Origin: Alphaproteobacteria bacterium
GTDB lineage: Bacteria; Pseudomonadota; Alphaproteobacteria; RF32; CAG-239
Direction of reading: 5' to 3'
Assembly (NCBI GenBank): GCA_020025875.1
Contig: JAHHRI010000012.1
Span: 1-30,584 of the forward strand
Length of the DNA stretch: 30,584 bases
Shown: positions 15,538 to 22,521 of the stretch, piece after piece
Numbering within the stretch: the stretch's first letter is position 1
Layout: the number at the start of each line of letters is the position of its first letter
Made by a program: the position numbers and the translations under genes
The notes under the pieces: generated by a model
The model's input: only the letters and a program-made list of their open reading frames with translations
What the model was told of the DNA's origin: nothing
The model's database searches: none

Positions 15538-15855
15538 ATGAATATTCAAAAATATCAATATGTTAATTCTTACAATAAATACCAACAACCGGAACAGTTG
15601 CGAAGCGATTTGCGGCGTTTGTTGGCAATGGTTGAACGCTCCCGAATCAGCACTCCGGCTGCAATCAACACATATAATTTGTTATGCGGAATCGAAGCGT
15701 TGCTTTGCCGTTATGAAACAGTCAGCAAAGAGACGATATTGGCGGTTAATGTTATTGACGATGTCGGGCAGTGTTCGGACTATTTGCTGAACTTGCATGA
15801 TAAGGCGATTCATGAAGCCGTCTACAATCCGAAAATGATTATTGATGATCGATAG
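15538..15855 (+). CDS. Small early phage protein, function unknown
   Basis: A 105-residue, probably all-helical soluble protein without cysteine motifs beyond two scattered Cys (LLCGIEALLCRYE). AAAGGAA precedes the ATG, and a 123-bp AT-rich leader separates it from the previous gene. I do not recognise the family. It is the last gene before the noncoding, hairpin-rich leader of the late operon, which is where lambda-like phages place the antiterminator Q. That position makes it a candidate late activator, but the sequence itself does not show this. Confidence 0.6.
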   Translation: MNIQKYQYVNSYNKYQQPEQLRSDLRRLLAMVERSRISTPAAINTYNLLCGIEALLCRYETVSKETILAVNVIDDVGQCSDYLLNLHDKAIHEAVYNPKMIIDDR

Positions 15856-15930
15856 CAAAACGAGAACAACCGATGTTGAAAAAGAGAGACCAGCAAGGAA
15901 ACGGGCAAGTTTTTTTATTTGTTCTGCGGA

Positions 15931-15982
15931 CGGAGGGCGGCAGCGTTTGTCTGCCGTTGCCCTCTGCCTAATAGATCGGCAG
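15931..15982 (+). other. Two adjacent RNA hairpins with shared pairing motifs
   Basis: CGGAGGG CGGCAG (15931-15943) pairs with CTGCCG (15951-15956) and, after a 3-nt bulge, with CCCTCTG (15960-15966), giving about 13 pairs. CTGCC at 15964-15968 can also pair with GGCAG at 15978-15982, so the two hairpins compete at their edges. No T run follows, so this is not an ordinary terminator; it may be the 3' UTR of the 105-residue gene or part of an RNA. Confidence 0.5.
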
Positions 15983-16128
15983 CAAGATATGGGCAGAAAT
16001 TGCTGCGGAAAATATAAAGAAAGTACAAAAGAGCACAATTTCTTTTTTAAAAAATAAAATAACATATTGATTTTGTAGTATTAATTTTTTTATTTGGCAA
16101 AATTATCCACAATCATTCATCGTAAGTA

Positions 16129-16157
16129 TTGATTTTTTCAATAATTTGTGGTATAGC
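16129..16157 (+). promoter_or_regulatory. Predicted late promoter (extended -10)
   Basis: TTGATT (16129-16134), a 17-bp spacer ending in TGG, and TATAGC (16152-16157) make an extended -10 promoter. The expected start is near 16164-16166. A -10-like CATAAT lies at 16165-16170, inside the first transcribed bases, as in lambda PR' where such an element holds sigma-70 polymerase for Q loading. Confidence 0.6.
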
Positions 16158-16167
16158 TTATTTCCAT

Positions 16168-16209
16168 AATGGACGAAGTGGGTGATTTTCCCTGTTCGTC
16201 CATTTTTTT
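16168..16209 (+). terminator. First terminator of the late leader
   Basis: AATGGACGAA (16168-16177) pairs perfectly with TTCGTCCATT (16195-16204); inside it GGG (16180-16182) pairs with CCC (16190-16192). Seven T residues end at 16209. It lies immediately after the predicted late transcription start. Confidence 0.8.
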
Positions 16210-16256
16210 GTTTGCCTGTCAGATGTTTTTGATCGTGGCAGGCAAGGATCTAACCG

Positions 16257-16285
16257 AAATTCCGACTGTTGTCGGAATTTTTTTT
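16257..16285 (+). terminator. Second terminator of the late leader
   Basis: AAATTCCGAC (16257-16266), loop TGTT, GTCGGAATTT (16271-16280), followed by T to 16285. The 10-bp stem is perfect. No strong promoter is seen between here and the terminase genes, so readthrough seems necessary for late expression from the promoter at 16129. Confidence 0.85.
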
Positions 16286-16310
16286 AAATGTTTCCGTTCG
16301 TTTTCAGGCG

Positions 16311-16392
16311 CAAAGTGTTGTCTTTTTTGGGGCAGCACTTTGTTTTGTTGTGCCTATTTTAGGTTGCGGTTGCTCGCGGCGCCACAAAGTGC
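16311..16392 (+). promoter_or_regulatory. Mutually exclusive stems upstream of the terminase genes
   Basis: CAAAGTGTTGTC (16311-16322) can pair with GGCAGCACTTTG (16331-16342) with two G-U pairs, and this stem is followed by TTTTG. The same GCACTTTGT (16335-16343) can pair instead with ACAAAGTGC (16384-16392). The two structures exclude each other, an arrangement typical of attenuators or translational switches. They end 38 bp before the terminase small subunit ribosome-binding site. Confidence 0.45.
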
Positions 16393-16437
16393 AAAAGAAG
16401 TTTGGACAGTGCGGAGAAGAAAAAACGGTAGGAGAAA

Positions 16438-16971
16438 ATGCGGAAGAAATTGAAAACAGACGAATATTGTCCCGAATATACGGAAAGGCTGGTGGCATGG
16501 TTTAAGAACGCACCTTTGTATATCACTGAAACAAAAATGGTGTACAGCAAAAAAAACGACAAAAGCGAAGAAGTGAGTGAAAAAGTTTCCGCACCATGTC
16601 CGACTTTTGTCCGTTTTGCCGACGAAATCGGCGTTTCTATCGGTTCGTTAAAAAAATGGAGGGAAAAATATCCTGAATTTGCCGAGGCTTATCTGAAAGC
16701 CGTTTTGTATCAGGAAGAATGGCTGATGAATGCGGCGGGACTTGGTTTTTACAATTCTTCCATGTCGATTACGGCCTTAAAGGCTAATCACGGCTGGATA
16801 GAAAAAGGAGACGCCAAGCTCAAAGCCGCGGATAATGAACTTAAACAGGTGTTGGTGCGCTTTGTGAACTGTTGTGAAATGAAAGCTGAACAGGGGAGGA
16901 AAAATGAAGAAGATAACTGCGCGCATTCCGGAGATATTTGCGCCGCTGATGCTGAAAAAGTATCGGATTAA
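16438..16971 (+). CDS. Terminase small subunit (DNA-packaging protein)
   Basis: A 177-residue protein at the head of the packaging module. Residues about 55-90 contain a helix-turn-helix-like segment (TFVRFADEIGVSIGSLKKWREKYPEF), followed by YLKAVLYQEEWLMNAAGLG and a stretch on the pattern YNSSMSITALKANHGWIEK, typical of small terminase subunits that recognise phage DNA. AGGAG lies close to the ATG (3-nt spacer). The 3' end overlaps the large subunit start by 68 bp, and the C-terminal 25 residues are acidic and cysteine-bearing. Confidence 0.82.
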   Translation: MRKKLKTDEYCPEYTERLVAWFKNAPLYITETKMVYSKKNDKSEEVSEKVSAPCPTFVRFADEIGVSIGSLKKWREKYPEFAEAYLKAVLYQEEWLMNAAGLGFYNSSMSITALKANHGWIEKGDAKLKAADNELKQVLVRFVNCCEMKAEQGRKNEEDNCAHSGDICAADAEKVSD

Positions 16972-18229
16972 GTTTTGTTATGGCGGACGGGCAGGCGGTA
17001 AAAGCTATGCTTTTGCGGATAGTTTGTTAATTTTGGGACGTCAAAAAAAGCTCTTAATTGCCTGCCTGCGGGAAATTCAGGATTCCATTAAGGATTCTGT
17101 CCATAAGTTGCTTGCCGATCGCATCGCTTTTTACGGATTGAACGATTATAAGGTATATGAAGACAGAATTGACAATGTGTTGACCGGAAGCCGGTTTATT
17201 TTTAAAGGACTGCGTGAGCAAGACAGCCAAAAAATTAAGTCGTTGGAGGGGGTTGATATTGCATGGGTGGAAGAAGCGCAGACAATCAGTCGGAAAAGTT
17301 GGGAAATTTTGGAACCGACGATCCGCAAAGACGGGTCGGAAATTTGGATTTCGATGAACCGGCTTTATGAAAACGATCCGCTGTGGACGGAGGTGGCAGC
17401 ACATCCGGATAAGCGAACATGGGTGCGGCAGGTCAATTATTGCGACAATCCGTTTTGTCCGGAGGAAATGCGCTATTTGGCAGAAAAATGCCGACGGGAA
17501 AATCCTGAAAATTATCAGCATATTTGGATGGGAGCGCCAATGTCGCAGGGAAATGAACGATTGATCGGCGCTTCAACGGTACGGAGAGCCTTTGAACCTA
17601 AAATGGAAACGACAACCTCGCCGCTGGTGATTGGATTGGATATTGCCCGTTTCGGCGATGACAAAACCATCTTTTGTTTTCGCAAAGGGCGCTTGTGCAC
17701 CGGTTTTCAGTGTTATGGCAAGCAAAGCAATGTTGAAGTTGCCAATATTGCAACCAACCTGATTGAAGAATATCGGCCGCGAAGAATGTTTATGGATATC
17801 GGAGGGCAGGGAGCCGGCGTGTATGATATTTTGAAAGATCGAGGGTTTGGCGAAGTGATACGCGGTATTTATTTTGGTGAAAAAGCTTTGAAAGCAGACC
17901 GATATTTTAACCGACGGGCAGAAATGTGGGATAAAATTAACCGTTGGTTGGAAGATTTGCCGCCGCCTCAGTTGCCGGCAGACGAAGATTTGTTTGACGA
18001 GCTGGTGAGCGTTAACAAAAAATTTGACGGGCGGGGACGTTTGCAACTGGAAGACAAGGAAGGAATTAAGAAAAAACTGGGGCGTTCGCCGGATAAAGCC
18101 GATGCCTTGGCTTTGACCTTTGCGGAGCCGGTTTATGATTACGGCGTGCCAAAGTTGTATGGAAACGGCAGGGTGTCGGTGGAAGAAATGTTCAATAGAG
18201 CAGATAAAATGACGGGCAGCGGTTGGTAG
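16904..18229 (+). CDS. Terminase large subunit
   Basis: A 441-residue packaging motor and nuclease of the PBSX-like (Terminase_3) type. The ATPase part has the Walker A variant GGRAGGKS at 27-34 and Walker B with catalytic Glu at 121-124 (WVEE). The RNase H-fold nuclease has GLDIARFGDDKT (Asp246), MDIGGQGAGVYD (Asp298) and SPDKADALALTFA (Asp397, Asp400). GGGAGG lies 5 bp before the ATG, which sits inside the end of the small-subunit gene. Together the two cut concatemeric DNA and pump it through the portal. Confidence 0.95.
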   Translation: MKKITARIPEIFAPLMLKKYRIKFCYGGRAGGKSYAFADSLLILGRQKKLLIACLREIQDSIKDSVHKLLADRIAFYGLNDYKVYEDRIDNVLTGSRFIFKGLREQDSQKIKSLEGVDIAWVEEAQTISRKSWEILEPTIRKDGSEIWISMNRLYENDPLWTEVAAHPDKRTWVRQVNYCDNPFCPEEMRYLAEKCRRENPENYQHIWMGAPMSQGNERLIGASTVRRAFEPKMETTTSPLVIGLDIARFGDDKTIFCFRKGRLCTGFQCYGKQSNVEVANIATNLIEEYRPRRMFMDIGGQGAGVYDILKDRGFGEVIRGIYFGEKALKADRYFNRRAEMWDKINRWLEDLPPPQLPADEDLFDELVSVNKKFDGRGRLQLEDKEGIKKKLGRSPDKADALALTFAEPVYDYGVPKLYGNGRVSVEEMFNRADKMTGSGW

Positions 18230-18271
18230 CTGAGAAACCTGCCGTGGCAGATTGGTATTTGCCAATGCAAA

Positions 18272-18388
18272 AAAGCACCATCGGCGAGCCGTATCGGAGC
18301 CCGTGCTTTGTTTCAAAATATCGGAAAAAACAATTTTTTTGTGAAGCGGGAAAGTTGTCGGCCGCGCATCGGCAGACAGCATTTTTTT
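18272..18388 (+). terminator. Hairpin pair after the large terminase gene
   Basis: Two candidates lie in the 196-bp gap before the GroES-like gene. AAAGCAC (18272-18278) pairs with GTGCTTT (18303-18309). TGTCGGCCG (18356-18364) pairs with CGGCAGACA (18370-18378) apart from one G-A mismatch, and seven T residues follow at 18382-18388. The second has true terminator layout. They could reduce transcription into the head genes or punctuate the operon. Confidence 0.5.
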
Positions 18389-18425
18389 GGCTTTGTAAAA
18401 AATCACTTTTAACAAGGAGGTCATA

Positions 18426-18686
18426 ATGATGATTAAGGCAATTTCCGATCGGATTTTTATTCGGTTGGAGCAAGAAGAAGGCAAAACTTCCGGCGGTGTT
18501 TTGCTGGTTTCGGATATTCCGGAACCGAGAACGGTCGGCACGGTCGAAAGTGTTGGCGAGCAGGTCAAAGGAATAAAACCGGGTGACAAGGTGTTGTTTC
18601 ATGTTTTTGATGAATTGGAAACGCCGATAAAAGATGTTGTTGCCGTGAGAGAGAACAGTATTTTGGGGATGTGGTGCGATGATTGA
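18426..18686 (+). CDS. Phage GroES-like co-chaperonin
   Basis: An 86-residue protein matching the GroES fold from end to end: IKAISDRIFIRLE, then the mobile loop EEGKTSGGVLL with the hydrophobic tripeptide (VLL) that docks onto GroEL, then GTVESVGEQVKGIKPGDKVLF and the terminal strand ENSILGMW. Cellular GroES is about 95 residues, so this is slightly short. AAGGAGG lies just before two ATG codons (18426, 18429). It overlaps the portal gene by 8 bp. A plausible role is to pair with host GroEL so that phage capsid protein can fold, as T4 gp31 does; that role is inferred. Confidence 0.88.
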   Translation: MMIKAISDRIFIRLEQEEGKTSGGVLLVSDIPEPRTVGTVESVGEQVKGIKPGDKVLFHVFDELETPIKDVVAVRENSILGMWCDD

Positions 18687-20499
18687 AGATTTGGAAGACG
18701 AGCGCAGTCTGGTTGAAGAATGGCTGAAAAAAATTACGGAAGCGGAAAAAGTTTATGCCAAATATTATGAACTGGTGGACGAAACCAGAGATTTTTACAA
18801 GGACAGCAAAGGCAGCAAAAACGGCAAGTATAACATCTTTTGGTCTTCTGTCGAAACGCTGAAGCCGTTTCTTTATTTTAAACAGCCCAAATTTTATGTA
18901 GAACGTTCCGATAAAATGGCTGACCAAGCAGAAAAACTTGCTTGCGAAATATTGGAGAACGCTCTGAAATGGGATTTGGAACAGTTTGATTTTGACAGTG
19001 TGATCAAATATGCGAGAAACGATTTTCTCATTTCCGGCACAGGAATTATTTGGGAGCAGTATAAACCGGTTATTGAGATGCAGCCCGATCCGCTTGATCC
19101 GGAGAGAGAAATTGCGGTTAAAACCGGAGAAAAAGTGGAATCTGTTTATTTGGATCCCAAATATTTTTTAAGCGATACGGATCGGGTTGGCGTGTGGGAA
19201 GATGTGACATGGATTGCCCGCAAGATCTATATGGATCGGGAAGTTGCCGCAGAAGAATTTGATGTTGCGTTTTGGGAAAATGACAGCGGGCGGAAAGATG
19301 TTTGTATTTATGAAATTTGGGATAAGGTTTCGGGCAAAATCTATTGGTTGTCACGGGCGGTTGCCGATAAGTTTTTGAAAGTAAGCGACAATCTGTTAAA
19401 CATCAATGGCTTTTTTCCCTGCCCGAAACCAATTTTTGCCACCATGACAAACGATAGCATTATCCCAATGCCTGATTATTGCATGATTAGAGAAATGTTA
19501 AACGAGCTTAACGGCATTAACGCGCGGATGAAGTTGACCATGCAGGCTCTGAAAGTGAGCGGTGCTTACGATAACTCTTTTCCCGAATTGGCCGATATTT
19601 TAAGTAAAGACGTGACATTGGTGGCGGTGGGTGATTTTGTTAAACTGCGGGAAAGCGGAGGCATTAGAGGAATTGTCGACTTTGCGCCGATTGAGCAGTA
19701 TGTGGTCGCTTTGGAACAACTGGCCGTTCGCCGACAAGATGTGATTGCCAGCATTTTTGACGTAACCGGTGTGAGCGATATTATGCGCGGGGCGTCCGAC
19801 GGACGAGAAACGGCAACGGCAGTGGTCAAGAAAACCAATTTCGGAACATTGCGCAACCAAGATCGGCAAAACGATATGCAGAGGTTTATTCGAGATTTGC
19901 TCAAAATTAAGGCAGAGATTATTTGCGAAATGTTTGAACCTGTCCGGTTGGCCGAATTTCTTGATCAGACAAAGCGGCAGAACGGAGCTTTGGTCAATCA
20001 GGCCATTCATATTCTTAAGACCGAAAAATTGCGGGGTATGTTGTTTAAGGTGGAAACCGAAGCTGTTTTTAACCGAGAAGAAGAAAGCAACAAAACGATT
20101 AATGCGGTAAAGACGATCAACGAAATGGTGACGGTTGCCCTTGCTGCCGTCGGGCGGCAGCCGCTTTTGCTGCCGCTTTATAAAATGATGATCAATTCGG
20201 TGGTGGAATTGCTGCCGCGAGGGCAAATGTTTGAAAGCGTGCTGGAAAAGGTGTTTGCCGACGTGGCGGCTTTTTTGGAACGGCAGCAGGCGCAGCAAAT
20301 GCAACAATCGGCCGCGCAACAGCCTCATCCGTCGCTTGCGCTTGAAATTCAGAAAAACGCGTTGAAAGCCAAAGAACTGGAAATTAAAGAAAAGCTTGAA
20401 CAGCAACGGATAGATATGGAAAACCGGCAGCTTGACGCAGAAACGGCGCTCAAGAAGCAGAAATTGGATATGGAGGAAAACGGGGAGTTGAAAAAGTGA
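18679..20499 (+). CDS. Portal protein
   Basis: A 606-residue podovirus portal, the dodecameric ring through which DNA enters the capsid. It is identified by size, by its place between terminase and capsid, and by features such as WSSVETLKPFLYFKQPKFYVE near 55-75, FLISGTGIIWEQYKP near 115-129, and the loop with DVTGVSDIMRGASDGRETATAV near 363-385. Residues about 530-606 form a Gln-rich then highly charged coiled coil. It overlaps the co-chaperonin gene by 8 bp and the next gene by 4 bp (GTGA). Confidence 0.88.
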   Translation: MIEDLEDERSLVEEWLKKITEAEKVYAKYYELVDETRDFYKDSKGSKNGKYNIFWSSVETLKPFLYFKQPKFYVERSDKMADQAEKLACEILENALKWDLEQFDFDSVIKYARNDFLISGTGIIWEQYKPVIEMQPDPLDPEREIAVKTGEKVESVYLDPKYFLSDTDRVGVWEDVTWIARKIYMDREVAAEEFDVAFWENDSGRKDVCIYEIWDKVSGKIYWLSRAVADKFLKVSDNLLNINGFFPCPKPIFATMTNDSIIPMPDYCMIREMLNELNGINARMKLTMQALKVSGAYDNSFPELADILSKDVTLVAVGDFVKLRESGGIRGIVDFAPIEQYVVALEQLAVRRQDVIASIFDVTGVSDIMRGASDGRETATAVVKKTNFGTLRNQDRQNDMQRFIRDLLKIKAEIICEMFEPVRLAEFLDQTKRQNGALVNQAIHILKTEKLRGMLFKVETEAVFNREEESNKTINAVKTINEMVTVALAAVGRQPLLLPLYKMMINSVVELLPRGQMFESVLEKVFADVAAFLERQQAQQMQQSAAQQPHPSLALEIQKNALKAKELEIKEKLEQQRIDMENRQLDAETALKKQKLDMEENGELKK

Positions 20500-20732
20500 C
20501 TTATTTTAACAAGCAATGGACGGAAGAAATTCTTCTTCCCGACGGTTCGACGGCATCTTGTCAGCAAGATGTCGATCTTTTTTTAAAGAAAAACCAACTT
20601 GCCCTGGCAGGAGATTATTCGGACGCTTTTCGCCATGAGGCGCGTCTTAATAATGAACGGACTGAGCGCAGAGAACTCTGGGCTGAGTTTATCAAAAATT
20701 ATAAAAGGAGTATATGGAATGCAAAAAAGTGA
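20496..20732 (+). CDS. Small phage head-module protein, function unknown
   Basis: A 78-residue charged protein starting at a GTG that overlaps the portal stop by 4 bp (GTGA), with GGGGAG upstream. It contains DGSTASCQQDVDLFLKK and a helical, charged second half. I do not recognise a family. The tight coupling to the portal gene and the 14-bp overlap with the next gene indicate a real gene, perhaps a minor head or scaffold-associated factor. Confidence 0.55.
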   Translation: MTYFNKQWTEEILLPDGSTASCQQDVDLFLKKNQLALAGDYSDAFRHEARLNNERTERRELWAEFIKNYKRSIWNAKK

Positions 20733-21399
20733 AACCAGACAGTTCCTTGAAGAACAGTTTGACAAATATGAGACTTCAAAACCGAAACGTGCTGTGTCGC
20801 TTGTTTCGGAATTGGCAGACGGGCAAAAGCGTGCAGACGAGTTTTTGCAGGCTCCCGCTTCTTTCGGTGAAGAATGGGGAGAAATGTTTAGGCATCTTCC
20901 TCCGGAAATGCGCCATTATCTGCATTGTCGGGAGCAGATGATTGCAGAGGCTTTTGAGCGGTTCGAAGAAGAACTGAAGGAAAAACGTTTTATTGACAAG
21001 GCATTTTCATCTAAGGGGTGTCGACATGGATTTAAATCAGCAAAAGAGTGGATCGAAAAACTGATCTTTGCCGAAGAAATGTTGGAGACATCGCCGCGGG
21101 ATACCTTGCGTTATCTGGTAAAAGCCTATGGACTTGAGGAGGATTTTTGGGGCAAACCGGAAAAAAGCGAAATTTACGAAGCAAAAATCAATCTGTTATG
21201 CGAAAAAATGCAGCAGCTGTGTGACCGTTTTGACGAAAAAGAGCGTCATTACGCCGCCACGGCAGCTGCCGTTAAAGCAGCTCAAAAAGCAAAAGCTGCC
21301 GGTTTTTTCCCCAGAAGCAGGGCTATTGCTAAAGATGATCAGCAAGAACTGACAACCCGTCAGATTCTGGAAAAAAAATTCGCCGAACTGGAAGATTAA
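20719..21399 (+). CDS. Probable capsid scaffolding protein
   Basis: A 226-residue, strongly charged and helical protein located between portal and major capsid, where podoviruses encode their scaffold. Residues about 118-142 read EMLETSPRDTLRYLVKAYGL, a pattern I associate with scaffold or head-assembly proteins of alphaproteobacterial phages. An Ala/Lys-rich helix follows at about 175-195 and a basic tail region at about 198-206. AAAGGAG lies upstream of the ATG at 20719; an in-frame codon 120 bp earlier lies inside the preceding gene and is unlikely. Function rests mainly on position. Confidence 0.6.
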   Translation: MQKSETRQFLEEQFDKYETSKPKRAVSLVSELADGQKRADEFLQAPASFGEEWGEMFRHLPPEMRHYLHCREQMIAEAFERFEEELKEKRFIDKAFSSKGCRHGFKSAKEWIEKLIFAEEMLETSPRDTLRYLVKAYGLEEDFWGKPEKSEIYEAKINLLCEKMQQLCDRFDEKERHYAATAAAVKAAQKAKAAGFFPRSRAIAKDDQQELTTRQILEKKFAELED

Positions 21400-21454
21400 A
21401 CCAATAATTATGAACTAGAACAAAACCAATCGTTTTTTTATAAGGAAAAAGAAA

Positions 21455-22426
21455 ATGGCAAATGCAAATTACAATGAAATTTTTACCACAACTCTGGAAA
21501 ACCGTAGCGGCAAAATCGCCGATGCCGTTTCCAAAAATAATGCTCTTTTAAACCGGTTGCGGGAAAAGGGACACAATCGCTTGGTGTATGGCGGTTCCAA
21601 GATTTTGGAAGAACTGGAATATGGCGAAGGGGATATGAGTTGGTATTCCGGCTACGATTCGATAGAATATACCCCAAAACAGTTGTTTACGGCGGCAGAA
21701 TACAGTTTGAAGCTGTGCGCTGTTCCGGTGGCCGTGTCCGGTGAAGATTTGCTGAAAAATTCGGGCAAATATCAGATTATGGATTTGTTTGAAAAACGGA
21801 TTGAAAATGCGCAGAAAACCATGTGCAATAAAATGTCGGAAGCTATTTACGGAGACGGTACGTCTGCCGGCGGCAAGGCTATCGGCGGTTTGGCGCTTCT
21901 GGTTGCCGATGCGCCGGAAACCGGTACGGTCGGCGGCATTAATCGTGCTTCTTCGGGGAACGAATTTTGGCGCAATCAATCGGTTACCGCCACCGCTCCT
22001 TTTACGGCGGAAACTTTGCGCCCCGCAATGGATAAGATGTATCTTTCGCTGTGCCGAGGTGCCGATAAACCCGATTTGATTATTGCCGGAAATGCAATGT
22101 ATTCCGTCTTTGAACAGTCGCTGGCCGCTTTGCAGCGATATACCGAACCTAAGCTGGCAGAAGCCGGCTTTACGGCTCTTCGCTTTAAAGGGGCAGACGT
22201 TGTGTTTGACGGCGGTCAGGGAGGAAATTGTCCGGAAAGCAAAATGTATTTCCTGAACACAAACTACATTTATCTGCGCAGCCACAAGGATCGTCATATG
22301 AAAGTGATCGGTGGTGAGCGAATGGCCGTTAATCAAGATGCGATTTACAAGATTGTCGGTTGGGCGGGTAATATGACCATGTCTAATGCGGCTTTGCAGG
22401 GCGTATTGATTGATAAAAGCGAATAG
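21455..22426 (+). CDS. Major capsid protein
   Basis: A 323-residue shell protein. It has the usual features of podovirus-type HK97-fold capsid proteins: a short N-terminal arm (TTTLENRSGKIADAVSKNNALL), an MSWYSGYDSIEYTP segment at about 61-74, a conserved central helix (QKTMCNKMSEAIYGDGTSAGGKAIGGL) and a C-terminal MYFLNTNYIYLRSHKDR strand. AAGGAAAAAG lies before the ATG. It is followed within 20 bp of its stop by the strongest hairpin terminator in the window, which suggests that it forms the end of a high-output transcript. Confidence 0.88.
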   Translation: MANANYNEIFTTTLENRSGKIADAVSKNNALLNRLREKGHNRLVYGGSKILEELEYGEGDMSWYSGYDSIEYTPKQLFTAAEYSLKLCAVPVAVSGEDLLKNSGKYQIMDLFEKRIENAQKTMCNKMSEAIYGDGTSAGGKAIGGLALLVADAPETGTVGGINRASSGNEFWRNQSVTATAPFTAETLRPAMDKMYLSLCRGADKPDLIIAGNAMYSVFEQSLAALQRYTEPKLAEAGFTALRFKGADVVFDGGQGGNCPESKMYFLNTNYIYLRSHKDRHMKVIGGERMAVNQDAIYKIVGWAGNMTMSNAALQGVLIDKSE

Positions 22427-22444
22427 CTTTTATGTTTTGTGCGA

Positions 22445-22477
22445 GAAAGCCCGAATTGGTTCGGGCTTTCTTTTTTT
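22445..22477 (+). terminator. Strong intrinsic terminator after the capsid gene
   Basis: GAAAGCCCGAA (22445-22455), loop TTGG, TTCGGGCTTTC (22460-22470) and seven T residues. The 11-bp stem is perfect. It splits the structural operon between head and tail genes. Confidence 0.92.
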
Positions 22478-22521
22478 CTGTTTTGAGGCGGTGACGACCG
22501 TTTTGGGTTAAGGAGAATAAA

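Larger units (their letters stand above)
16164..16285 (+). ncRNA. Putative short leader RNA of the late operon
   Basis: Between the extended -10 promoter and the second U-run lie three consecutive hairpins in about 120 nt: a terminator-like one (16168-16204), a middle one (TTGCCTGTC 16212-16220 with GGCAGGCAA 16237-16245, one G-U pair) and a second terminator (16257-16280). Unaided transcription would give an RNA of about 45 or 120 nt. The role as a leader comparable to lambda 6S RNA is inferred from layout; no known RNA family is recognised. Confidence 0.5.
15856..16437 (+). other. Gene-free, structure-dense stretch before the late operon
   Basis: I find no convincing gene in these 582 bp. 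The stretch holds two adjacent hairpins around 15931-15982; an AT-rich run at about 16040-16150 with one consensus DnaA box, TTATCCACA (16103-16111); an extended -10 promoter (16129-16157); three consecutive hairpins, two with U-tails (16168-16285); and a pair of mutually exclusive stems (16311-16392) just before the terminase ribosome-binding site at 16430-16434. Confidence 0.7.

Noticed and set aside
15842..16057. 71-codon frame after the 105-residue early gene
   Set aside because: It starts at TTG inside the preceding gene with no ribosome-binding site, and it crosses a strong RNA hairpin. The translation has no family pattern.
17573..18589. Long open frame on the minus strand (338 codons) opposite terminase and the co-chaperonin gene
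   Set aside because: It runs antisense to two well-identified genes; the peptide is Phe/Arg/His-rich without motifs. Similar long antisense frames at 19600-20406, 21548-22336 and 2647-3216 are rejected for the same reason.
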